Below are positions 6,140 to 12,667 of a stretch of 12,667 nt of DNA, piece after piece. A program made the translations under genes and the position numbers. How positions within the stretch are numbered: position 1 is the stretch's first letter; the number at the start of each line of letters is the position of its first letter. The stretch covers positions 1 to 12,667 of the forward strand of contig JAAYJP010000115.1 of the NCBI GenBank assembly GCA_012522875.1, in the 5' to 3' direction. The stretch comes from Clostridiales bacterium. Its GTDB lineage: Bacteria > Bacillota > Clostridia > Christensenellales > Aristaeellaceae. Below the pieces are notes generated by a model, which worked only from the letters and a program-made list of their open reading frames with translations, did no database searches and had not been told where the DNA came from.

Positions 6140-7630
6140 GTGGAAGGATTGATGCTGATACTCGCCATTTTGCTGCCGGTCGCGGCTGCCTTCATGACCC
6201 TGCTGATCCCCTGGGTGAACCAGACCCGGAAGAACCGCTGCCTGTTTGTGGGGGCCGCCCTGGTGCTGGAGTGCGTGGTGGTCACCCTGGTAGCCCTGGG
6301 CGGGGAGCGCACCGCGGTGCTGTTTTACATGACGGATCAATTGCCCATCGCTCTGCATTCCGACGGCACCTCCGTGGTCTTTTCCCTGGTGATGACCATC
6401 ATGTGGACGATTTCCGGCTTCTTCTCCTTTAGCTACATGCGCCATGAGAAGAACGAGAAAAGCTACTACGCCTTCTACCTCCTGGTGCTGGGCACCCTGA
6501 TGGGGCTGACGCTGTCCGGCACCATGGTCACCATGTACCTGTTCTTTGAGGCCATGACGCTGCTGTCGGTCCCCATGGTGCTGCACACCCGCAGCAAGGA
6601 GGCGATCGCTGCCGGCATCAAATACCTGATCTACTCCGTGGCGGGCGCCACCATGGGCCTGTTGGGCATCTTCATCCTCACCCCCAACCTGTCCTCGCCC
6701 TTTTTTGTGGCAGGCGGTTCCCTGTTGACTGAAGGCCTCAACATCTCCAGGGAGGCGCTGCTGGGCATCATCTTTGTCACCCTGGTGGGCTTTGGCACCA
6801 AGGCCGGCATGTTCCCCATGCACGGCTGGCTGCCCACCGCCCACCCCGTGGCCCCCGCCCCTGCCTCCGCCGTCTTGAGCGGCGTGATCACCAAGGCCGG
6901 AGTGCTGTGCATCATCCGGATGATCTTCTATGTGATCGGGCCAGACTTCATCCGTGGCACCTGGGTGCAGATGGCGCTTCTTGGCTGCGCCACGGTGACG
7001 GTGTTCATGGGCTCCATGCTGGCCCTGCGCGAAAAATTGCTGAAAAAGCGCCTGGCCTACTCCAGCGTCTCCCAGGTCAGCTATGTGCTCTGCGGCCTCT
7101 TCCTGCTCAACACCATGTCCTTTGACGGGGCGCTTTTGCAAATCGTATTCCATGCCCTCACCAAGGATGCCCTGTTCTTGTGCGTGGGCGCCATCATCTA
7201 TGCCACCGGCATCACCCGGGTGGAGGAACTGCAGGGCCTGAGCAAGCGCATGCCCTGGACCATGAGCATGTTCACCATCTGCGCCATCTCCCTGGTGGGC
7301 ATCCCCCCGCTGGGCGGCTTTATTTCCAAGTGGTACATCGCGGAGGGCGCGGTGGCCGCCACCCTGCCGGTGCAGGTGTTCAGCTGGCTGGTGCCCACAG
7401 TGCTTTTGGTCAGCGCCCTTCTGACCGCCGGCTATCTCCTGCCGCCCAGTATCACCGCGTTTTTTGACCTGCGCCAGGAGGAAGACCGGCAGGTGGCTGT
7501 GGTGCGCCTGAAACCAGACTGGCTGATGGTGGTGCCCATCCTCATCCTCACCCTGGCCATCGCCATCCTGGGCGTGTTCCCCGGCTTTATGATCGACGCC
7601 TTCAGCCAATTGGCCAACACGCTGTTCTAA
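6140..7630 (+). CDS. Antiporter-like subunit 2, MnhD/NuoM type
   Basis: A 496-residue paralogue of the preceding protein with about 14 helices. Key residues: E137 (LFFEAMTLLSVP), K221 in FGTKAGMFPMHGWLPTAHPV, K252 (VITKAG), H338 and K342 (FHALTKDALFL), and K397 (GGFISKWYIAEGA). All are in place, so it should be able to translocate protons. The GTG start at 6140 has AAGGAGGA (6125-6132) and lies 13 bases after the previous stop. The motif AHPVAPAPASAVLSG (234-248) is shared closely with subunit 4 and with MrpD/MbhH-type proteins. Its presence beside subunits 1, 3 and 4 is unusual, because classical Mrp has only two such proteins (A and D). Confidence 0.9.
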   Translation: MEGLMLILAILLPVAAAFMTLLIPWVNQTRKNRCLFVGAALVLECVVVTLVALGGERTAVLFYMTDQLPIALHSDGTSVVFSLVMTIMWTISGFFSFSYMRHEKNEKSYYAFYLLVLGTLMGLTLSGTMVTMYLFFEAMTLLSVPMVLHTRSKEAIAAGIKYLIYSVAGATMGLLGIFILTPNLSSPFFVAGGSLLTEGLNISREALLGIIFVTLVGFGTKAGMFPMHGWLPTAHPVAPAPASAVLSGVITKAGVLCIIRMIFYVIGPDFIRGTWVQMALLGCATVTVFMGSMLALREKLLKKRLAYSSVSQVSYVLCGLFLLNTMSFDGALLQIVFHALTKDALFLCVGAIIYATGITRVEELQGLSKRMPWTMSMFTICAISLVGIPPLGGFISKWYIAEGAVAATLPVQVFSWLVPTVLLVSALLTAGYLLPPSITAFFDLRQEEDRQVAVVRLKPDWLMVVPILILTLAIAILGVFPGFMIDAFSQLANTLF

Positions 7631-7652
7631 TCGTCGCAATGAAAGGAAGTCT

Positions 7653-9104
7653 ATGATACTGGTCGCCGCCATCGCGCTGCCCCTGATTGCGGGCGCCCTG
7701 CTGCCAGCCTTGAGGCTCAAGCAGGGGGCGCGCCTTGCGTATATGCTGGGCGTGACGCTGGTGACATCCGCCCTGGTAGGCGTTTTGCTGTTCAGCCCGG
7801 AGGTGGAAAGGCTTGACCTGATCCGCTTCAACGAGTTTCTGGTGGTGTCCCTGCACCTTGACGGCATGGGCAAGGTGTTCGCGGCGCTGGCGGCCTTCCT
7901 GTGGCCCCTGGCCACCCTGTACGCCTCTGAGTATATGCAGCTTCACCGCAATCAGGAATCTTTCTTTGCCTTTTATACCATGAGCTATGGCATCACCCTG
8001 GGGGTGGCCATGAGCGCCAACCTGCTCACCCTGTACATCTTCTACGAGATGATGACGCTGTCCACCCTGCCCCTGGTGCTCCACGGCGGCAGCCCCCGCG
8101 CCATCTCAGCGGGGCTCAAGTACCTGTATTATTCCCTGGGCGGCGCGGCTTTCGCCTTCATGGGCATGGTGTATGTGCTGTACTTTGGCGGCACCACTGA
8201 TTTCCAGTGGGGCGGGCTGTTCCAGCATATCGCCAGACCCCACACAGCGCAGCTGCAGCTGGGCTACCTGTTCTGCTTCCTGGGCTTTGGGGTGAAGGCA
8301 GCGGTGTTCCCGGTGCATGGCTGGCTGGTGCCCGCTTCGGTGGCCCCCACCCCGGTGACAGCCCTGCTGCACGCGGTGGCCGTGGTCAAGGCAGGCGTTT
8401 TCTCGGTGATGCGGGCCACCTACTTCAGCTTCGGCGTGTCCATCCTGGCGGGAAGCTATGCCCAGTATATCCCCCTGGCACTGGCGGCATTCACCATCGT
8501 CTACGGCTCCACCATGGCGCTGAAGGAAAAGCACCTCAAACGCAGGCTGGCCTATTCAACCATCGCCAACCTCAGCTATATCCTCTTTGGCGTCTTGCTG
8601 ATGACCCCAGCGGGGCTCGCAGCGGGGCTGCTGCACATGGTGTTTCACGCGCTGATCAAAATCACGCTGTTCCTGGCCGCGGGCGCCTACATGGAGAAAT
8701 GCCACTTGGAGAGCATCCAGGACCTCAGGGGCCTGGGCAAAAACATGCCGCTGACCAGCCTGGTGTTTGTGATTGGCGGCCTGGCGCTGACAGGCATTCC
8801 CCCGCTGCTGGGCTTTGTGAGCAAGTGGGCGCTGGCGTCCTCCGCCGTGGCCCAGGGGGGCCTTTTGCCCTACCTGGGGTTGGCAGCGCTGATCATCAGC
8901 GCCATCCTGACCGGTACTTATATGATGGTGCCTTCTTTCATGCTATATACCGGCAAACGGCCGCCAGGAGCGCCTGAGATCACGCCCATGGGCCTGCCTT
9001 TTCAGCTGACGCTGATTGTGCTGGGGCTTAGCCTCCTGGTGTTCAGCTTCTGGAACGGTCCCTTGATTGATTTTCTGACGCGCGCCGCGTCCGGCCTGGC
9101 ATAA
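7653..9104 (+). CDS. Antiporter-like subunit 3, MnhD type
   Basis: A 483-residue third paralogue, about 14 helices. Proton-path residues: E132 (FYEMMTLSTLPLV), K215 in FGVKAAVFPVHGWLVPASVA, K246 (VVKAGVF), H332 and K336 (FHALIKITLFLAAGA), and K391 (LGFVSKWALASS). It differs from subunit 2 by PVHGWLVPASVAPTPVTALL in place of PMHGWLPTAHPVAPAPASAVL, so it is not a recent copy. ATG 7653 has AAAGGAAG upstream (7642-7649) and sits 22 bases after the previous stop, within the same transcription unit. The role is inferred from family residues; whether it conducts protons or a cation cannot be told from sequence alone. Confidence 0.9.
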   Translation: MILVAAIALPLIAGALLPALRLKQGARLAYMLGVTLVTSALVGVLLFSPEVERLDLIRFNEFLVVSLHLDGMGKVFAALAAFLWPLATLYASEYMQLHRNQESFFAFYTMSYGITLGVAMSANLLTLYIFYEMMTLSTLPLVLHGGSPRAISAGLKYLYYSLGGAAFAFMGMVYVLYFGGTTDFQWGGLFQHIARPHTAQLQLGYLFCFLGFGVKAAVFPVHGWLVPASVAPTPVTALLHAVAVVKAGVFSVMRATYFSFGVSILAGSYAQYIPLALAAFTIVYGSTMALKEKHLKRRLAYSTIANLSYILFGVLLMTPAGLAAGLLHMVFHALIKITLFLAAGAYMEKCHLESIQDLRGLGKNMPLTSLVFVIGGLALTGIPPLLGFVSKWALASSAVAQGGLLPYLGLAALIISAILTGTYMMVPSFMLYTGKRPPGAPEITPMGLPFQLTLIVLGLSLLVFSFWNGPLIDFLTRAASGLA

Positions 9105-9116
9105 GGGGGGAGCACA

Positions 9117-11327
9117 GTGAAGAGCATTCCGGTTCTCATGATTGTGCTGCCGCTGCTGGCGGCAGGGCCCTGCTATGTGCTGGCCAGGCGCCGGCTGAGC
9201 CTGGGCTATCTGCTGACAGCGGGCATCGCCGCCCTGGTGACAGGGCTTGGCATCTTGCTGGCTGTCAGCGGCACGGTCCAAAGCCTGCGCTTCCCGCGCC
9301 TGCTGGGCCTGGGCCTGTCGCTGAAGGCGGACGGCTTCCGCGTGGTCTACGCGCTGGTGGCCGGCTTTATGTGGCTGATGACCTCGCTTTTCACCCCCCA
9401 GTACATGGGGCATGGTCACCGGCGGCCCCGCTATCTCATGTACACCCTTTTCACCCTGGGCGCCACCGTGGGGGTGTTCCTGTCTGATGATCTGATCACC
9501 ACCTTCCTGTTTTTTGAGATCATGAGCTTCACCAGCTACTGCTGGGTGGCCCATGAGCAAACCCCGGGTGCCATGCGGGCCGGGCAGACCTATTTGGCCA
9601 TCGCCATTCTGGGCGGCATGGCCATGCTGATGGGGCTGATGATGCTGCGCGGGCAGCTGGGCTCCCTGGCTTTTGACCAACTGGCAAGCCTGGGCGAAAC
9701 CGCGGACAAGTCCGCTCTCTACCTGCCCGGCGCCCTGATCCTGGCAGGCTTTGGCGCCAAGGCGGGCATGTTTCCGCTGCATGTATGGCTGCCCAAAGCG
9801 CACCCAGTCGCCCCCGCTCCCGCCTCCGCCCTGCTCTCCGGCATCCTCACCAAGGTGGGCATCTTTGGCATCCTGGTGATTTCCACCCGGCTGTTTTTTG
9901 GCAACATCCCCTGGGGCAATTTGCTGCTGGGGCTGGGACTGATCAACATGTTCCTGGGGGCGCTGCTGGCGCTGTTCTCGGTGGATTTGAAGCGCACCCT
10001 GGCCTGCTCCTCCATGAGCCAGATTGGTTTTATTCTGGTGGGCATCGGCATGCAGGGGCTGCTGGGTGAGCATAACGCCCTGGCGACTCAGGGCACGGTG
10101 CTTCACATGCTCAACCACAGCCTGATTAAGCTATGCCTGTTTATGGCAGCGGGGGTGGTGTATGTCCACCTGCACCAGCTGAACCTGAACAAAATCCGCG
10201 GTTTTGGGCGCGGGCGCTACGGCCTGATGGCCTGCTTCCTGGCGGGCGTCGCCTCCATCAGCGGAATTCCGCTCTTCAGCGGCTATGCCTCAAAAACCCT
10301 GCTCCATGAGAGTATTGTGGAGTACATCGATCACCTGCAGCACCTGGGGCAAGGTGCCTTTTGGTACCAGGCAACGGAGTGGGTGTTCATCATCTCCGGA
10401 GGCATCACCTTCTGCTACATGCTGAAGCTGTTCATCGCCCTCTTTGTTGAAAAGAACAATGAACGGCAGGAAGAGTTTGACCGCATGGGTCCTTCCATGA
10501 CGCCGCTTTCTGCTGTGGCGCTTGGGGGCTCTGCCTTGGTCATCTTCCTGATTGGCCTGTGGCCGGAGGGCGTGCTGGCGCCGCTGGCCAACCGCATGTT
10601 GCCCTTCCTCCATGCCCACGAGCCAGCCCACGCCGTGCATTTCCTGGCCCCCGTCAATGTAATCGGTGCCTTGAAGTCCCTGGCCATCGGCGCTTTGCTG
10701 TATGTCACGGTTGTGCGCCGATGGCTGATCCAGCGGGACGAGCAGAGCCAAGCCCTTTATGTCGACCGCTGGCCGGAAAAGCTGGACCTGGAAAACGCGG
10801 TGTACCGCCCGCTGGTAGACCTGCTGGTACTTCTGGGCTCCCTGCTTGCCCAGGTGCTCAACACAGACCTTGGAAGCAGGATCCACCGCCCTTTCGTTGA
10901 CCTCGCCTCACGCCTGGGGGTATTATGCTGTCAGGGGCTTGACCTGCTGATGGACAGGGTGGTTTATCCGCTGCTTTTCAACCTGGCCACCTTCTTTGCC
11001 CGCGCTGTGGACTGGCTGGTGGAGGGCTCGGTGTTGTTGATGATGAACACCGTGTTCAGGCGTACTAAGGAAGGGACCCCGCTGGTTCCACCTGTGGGCA
11101 ACCGTTTTACCTATAGCCTGGGCCGTGTCTTTGACGGCATTTTCTTAAGGGCTCGCCGGCTGTTTCGCAGAGACTCTCCCCACACCCCCAGGTTTATCTA
11201 TGTGTTTTCCTCCGCATGGAATGGTATTCACGATGTGGGGCGGCGCCTGCAGCGCACCCTTTCCTTCAGCCTGATTCTGTTCGCGCTGGTGCTGGTGATG
11301 CTGCTCGCCTTTCTGATGACAAGATAA
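9117..11327 (+). CDS. Antiporter-like subunit 4, NuoL/MnhA type with long C-terminal arm
   Basis: A 736-residue protein, the largest and last of the operon. Residues 1 to about 490 form the antiporter fold with E134 (LFFEIMSFTSYCW), K215 (FGAKAGMFPLHVWLPKAHPV), K246 (LTKVG), H334 and K338 (LNHSLIKLCLF) and K393 (SGYASKTLLHES). A helix at about 515-534 is followed by roughly 170 residues of amphipathic, mostly non-membrane character (about 548-710) and a final membrane helix (713-733). That plan resembles NuoL, whose lateral helix runs along the membrane and ends in a terminal anchor helix. It does not carry the MbhD/MbhE domains that close classical MrpA; those are encoded separately upstream. 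The GTG start at 9117 has GGGGGGAG at 9105-9112. A decayed relative of its C-terminal arm lies at 12342-12667. Confidence 0.9.
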   Translation: MKSIPVLMIVLPLLAAGPCYVLARRRLSLGYLLTAGIAALVTGLGILLAVSGTVQSLRFPRLLGLGLSLKADGFRVVYALVAGFMWLMTSLFTPQYMGHGHRRPRYLMYTLFTLGATVGVFLSDDLITTFLFFEIMSFTSYCWVAHEQTPGAMRAGQTYLAIAILGGMAMLMGLMMLRGQLGSLAFDQLASLGETADKSALYLPGALILAGFGAKAGMFPLHVWLPKAHPVAPAPASALLSGILTKVGIFGILVISTRLFFGNIPWGNLLLGLGLINMFLGALLALFSVDLKRTLACSSMSQIGFILVGIGMQGLLGEHNALATQGTVLHMLNHSLIKLCLFMAAGVVYVHLHQLNLNKIRGFGRGRYGLMACFLAGVASISGIPLFSGYASKTLLHESIVEYIDHLQHLGQGAFWYQATEWVFIISGGITFCYMLKLFIALFVEKNNERQEEFDRMGPSMTPLSAVALGGSALVIFLIGLWPEGVLAPLANRMLPFLHAHEPAHAVHFLAPVNVIGALKSLAIGALLYVTVVRRWLIQRDEQSQALYVDRWPEKLDLENAVYRPLVDLLVLLGSLLAQVLNTDLGSRIHRPFVDLASRLGVLCCQGLDLLMDRVVYPLLFNLATFFARAVDWLVEGSVLLMMNTVFRRTKEGTPLVPPVGNRFTYSLGRVFDGIFLRARRLFRRDSPHTPRFIYVFSSAWNGIHDVGRRLQRTLSFSLILFALVLVMLLAFLMTR

Positions 11328-11372
11328 TCAACTTCCAGCATGATTCAAGCCGCTCGGCGCGTTCTGTATTTG

Positions 11373-11397
11373 GGCGGAGAATAGAAGATGCTCCGCC
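11373..11397 (+). terminator. Possible terminator hairpin after the operon
   Basis: GGCGGAG (11373-11379) pairs perfectly with CTCCGCC (11391-11397) around an 11-base loop, 46 bases after the operon's stop codon. Only two T follow, so it is weak as an intrinsic terminator. It is the only candidate in the interval before the pseudogene. Confidence 0.4.
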
Positions 11398-11412
11398 TTA
11401 CAACGGAGAAAT

Positions 11413-11775
11413 ATGGACACGGTGACGGTGACTTACTGCATGTTCCATGACGAGAAGCAGCATTTCACCACAGAACGCTAAAGCGAGTTCATCACCTTCT
11501 GCAATTCCTACAACGATGTTTCCATCGTGGAGCCTGAGGACATGCCCAATCCCAGCAATTTCGCCTTTGGACAGCCCATCAGCATCCTAAACCACCTGGG
11601 CGGGGATCCCAATGTGCTGATGTTTATCCGCAACGGCATTAAATTCTATCGCTTCCCCGCGCCCAAGGATGAATACATCCGTTTCCGGAAGAGCAAGCCG
11701 GAGTACAAGACCCGTCTTGAGGCGATGCTCCGGATGATGGACCCCATCGCGCCTGTTTCCATGGTCAGCAAGTAA
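11413..11775 (+). pseudogene. Truncated, nonsense-mutated copy of the secreted-protein gene
   Basis: From ATG 11413 this reads as residues 206-325 of the secreted protein at 205-1182 (820-1182 in DNA). By hand I count about 30-35 differences over roughly 340 aligned bases, so near 90% identity, after which the last dozen codons diverge. A TTA Leu codon of the intact gene is TAA here (11479-11481), interrupting the frame; an ATG at 11527 could restart the last 82 codons, but no ribosome site precedes it. The signal peptide and first two thirds are absent, and homology starts abruptly at the ATG. Two Cys codons, one in place of Arg and one in place of Tyr, appear in a protein whose intact form has none. 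It is best read as a dead 3' fragment left by duplication. Confidence 0.9.
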
Positions 11776-11821
11776 AACGCCACCCTTACAGGAGTTGTGA
11801 CAATAGTCCCGAATACTTCCC

Positions 11822-11843
11822 CCGGAAATCATGAAATTTCCGG
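11822..11843. repeat. 8-bp inverted repeat after the pseudogene
   Basis: CCGGAAAT (11822-11829) and ATTTCCGG (11836-11843) flank a 6-base loop. It lies 47 bases after the pseudogene stop and is followed by a T-containing but interrupted stretch. It may be a remnant terminator or the edge of a mobile element. Only the symmetry is certain. Confidence 0.45.
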
Positions 11844-11950
11844 CCGCATTTCATTTAATAAGGCACAATAATCGTTAAACAATCAAGGGAAACGGGATAA
11901 ATCGGGGACAAGGGAAGCAGATCGTTTGGAGGGCTGAGTTGCGCAAGTGA

Positions 11951-12341
11951 GCGGCACAAAAATCAGATCAGCAGCACCAGGTACGCATGGTTTTGATCAG
12001 CCTGGATGTGATGGTGCCGGAACATCGCCTGGCTCGTGTCGCTGACCGCGCAGTTGCAAGCACGGACCTGGGCCTGCTGTTCGCGAGGTATCCGGGCAAC
12101 GAAACAAGCGCATCCAATCTCGCTATGGTGCTGACGGTCATTATTGTGAACTAACGGGGACAAGACATATTCCAGCTGGCGCATCGCGAAGGCGTCACGC
12201 GAGGATGTCTGTTTCATGTGGCTGTCGGGAAGCACGCCACTGGATTTCATGACAATCAATCGCTATCGCAGTGCACGCCTGTGCGGTCTGATAGACTGAA
12301 TATTAAGCAAAGTGCTCAGGCTGCTCGAGCAAGAGCGACAC
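11951..12341 (+). mobile_element. Decayed IS1182-type transposase, N-terminal part only
   Basis: Read in frame from about 11951, the sequence gives MVLISLDVMVPEHRLARVAD, matching the start of IS1182-family transposases (S-L-D-x-x-V-P-E-D-H-L-V-R). After a TAA (12152-12154) the same frame continues with RGQDI. The reading then shifts by an apparent 2-base loss near 12168-12170 into YSSWRIAKASREDVCFMWLS and FMTINRYRSARL, the family's SSRRI-x-x-A-x-R-E-D-V-x-F-M-W-L-x-G and D-F-x-T-I-N-R-F/Y-R motifs. A TGA follows at 12297-12299, then ILSKVLRLLEQE. The catalytic DDE region is missing and the homology stops near 12341 where antiporter sequence begins. With two stops, a frameshift and truncation, it is a dead relic. 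The IS1182 identification is from remembered motifs and should be confirmed by search. Confidence 0.82.
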
Positions 12342-12667
12342 ATCACGTTTGCCATCGGACTGGCAACATACCTCCTGATTGTTCGGCGCCTCCTGATGCG
12401 CACCTCAAGCGGCGGATAAAGGCGCTATGTCAATCGGCAGCCCGCCTGGACAGACCTGGAATACAGGTTATACAGGCCCCTTACAGGATTTCTGGCCGCA
12501 GCCGGAACGCCGGCTGCCAGGCTCCTGGAAGATGCCCTGGAATTCGTCCTCTTCCGCCTGGTGCTGCGCGCCTATTCCTTTGTGGCGGCGCTTTTTGGCG
12601 GCCGTGCGGGGAAGCACACCCGTCATCGGCTTAACCGGCTGGCAAATGACCCCGTCCAGTCCCCCCG
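12342..12667 (+). pseudogene. Remnant of a second NuoL/MnhA-like subunit, C-terminal arm
   Basis: In the frame starting at 12342 the translation aligns without a gap to residues 521-566 of the 736-residue antiporter subunit. Shared positions include A-I-G, the helix end V-R-R, Y-V-N/D-R-x-P, D-L-E and Y-R-P-L: about 19 identical of 46 by hand. The reading continues open to the window edge (12459-12667) with an amphipathic stretch such as LLEDALEFVLFRLVLRAYSF, like the arm of subunit 4. An in-frame TAA at 12417-12419 interrupts it. The antiporter core is absent, replaced by the IS1182 relic, and no start codon or ribosome site serves it. It is a paralogue, not a recent duplicate, given the modest identity. 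What lies beyond the window edge is unknown. Confidence 0.72.

Noticed and set aside
6086..7915. A 609-codon minus-strand reading frame, and similar long ones at 5152-6312 and 8943-10118
   Set aside because: These are antisense shadows of the antiporter genes: rich in His, Gln and Gly, with no membrane or domain pattern, produced by codon bias on the opposite strand.
4256..11327. A respiratory complex I (nuo) operon
   Set aside because: NuoK-, NuoL-, NuoM- and NuoN-like proteins are present, but none of the NuoA, B, C, D, E, F, G, H, I or J genes. The neighbours are MnhB, E, F and G, so a Mrp/Mbh-type identity fits better.
11903..12164. A repeated 10-mer CGGGGACAAG at 11903-11912 and 12155-12164 as IS ends
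   Set aside because: The second copy lies inside the transposase reading and the flanking bases do not match, so it is probably chance.
12218..12634. A 138-codon plus-strand reading frame
   Set aside because: It lies in a different frame from the transposase and antiporter homology and is rich in Arg, Ala and Pro without a pattern. The recognisable protein is in the adjacent frame.

Overview
The window is dominated by one long plus-strand operon (1838-11327) that encodes a Mrp/Mnh-type multisubunit cation/proton antiporter with an unusual make-up. Strong AGGAGG-type ribosome sites, TTG/GTG starts, 4-base stop/start overlaps, a short Gram-positive-like signal peptide and moderately high GC suggest an anaerobic member of the Bacillota (Clostridia-like). 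That placement is an inference from style and is only moderately secure.

Layout. Bases 1-204 hold a perfect 26-bp palindrome and a leader. A secreted, cysteine-free protein of unknown function follows (205-1182), closed by a clear intrinsic terminator (1203-1233). A roughly 500-base gene-free stretch leads to a near-consensus promoter (TTGACA, 16 bp, TGcTATAAT at 1746-1773). The operon then runs mnhE, mnhF, mnhG, a DUF4040/MbhD-like subunit, an MbhE-MnhB fusion, mnhC, three consecutive MnhD/NuoN-type antiporter subunits, and a 736-residue NuoL/MnhA-type subunit with a long C-terminal arm. The order E-F-G-D'-E'/B-C-D matches the antiporter half of archaeal membrane-bound hydrogenase (Mbh) clusters. 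Here three further antiporter-like subunits take the place of the hydrogenase genes. No hydrogenase, NuoB/C/D/H/I or ferredoxin-type gene is visible in the window.

How the genes may work together. The small subunits E, F, G, MbhD-like, MbhE/B and C should form the Na+-handling and scaffold half of the complex. The four large subunits each keep the TM5 Glu and the TM7, TM8, TM10 and TM12 Lys/His residues of proton-translocating antiporter folds. The complex may work alone as a cation/H+ exchanger, or dock with a redox module encoded elsewhere.

The right flank (11328-12667) is genetic debris. It holds a 3'-half copy of the secreted-protein gene, about 90% identical but broken by an in-frame stop; a decayed IS1182-type transposase fragment with two stops and a frameshift; and, abutting it, the decayed C-terminal region of a second NuoL/MnhA-like subunit that runs off the window edge. 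The order secreted gene, then antiporter gene echoes the left side, so the flank may be a collapsed second copy of the locus.
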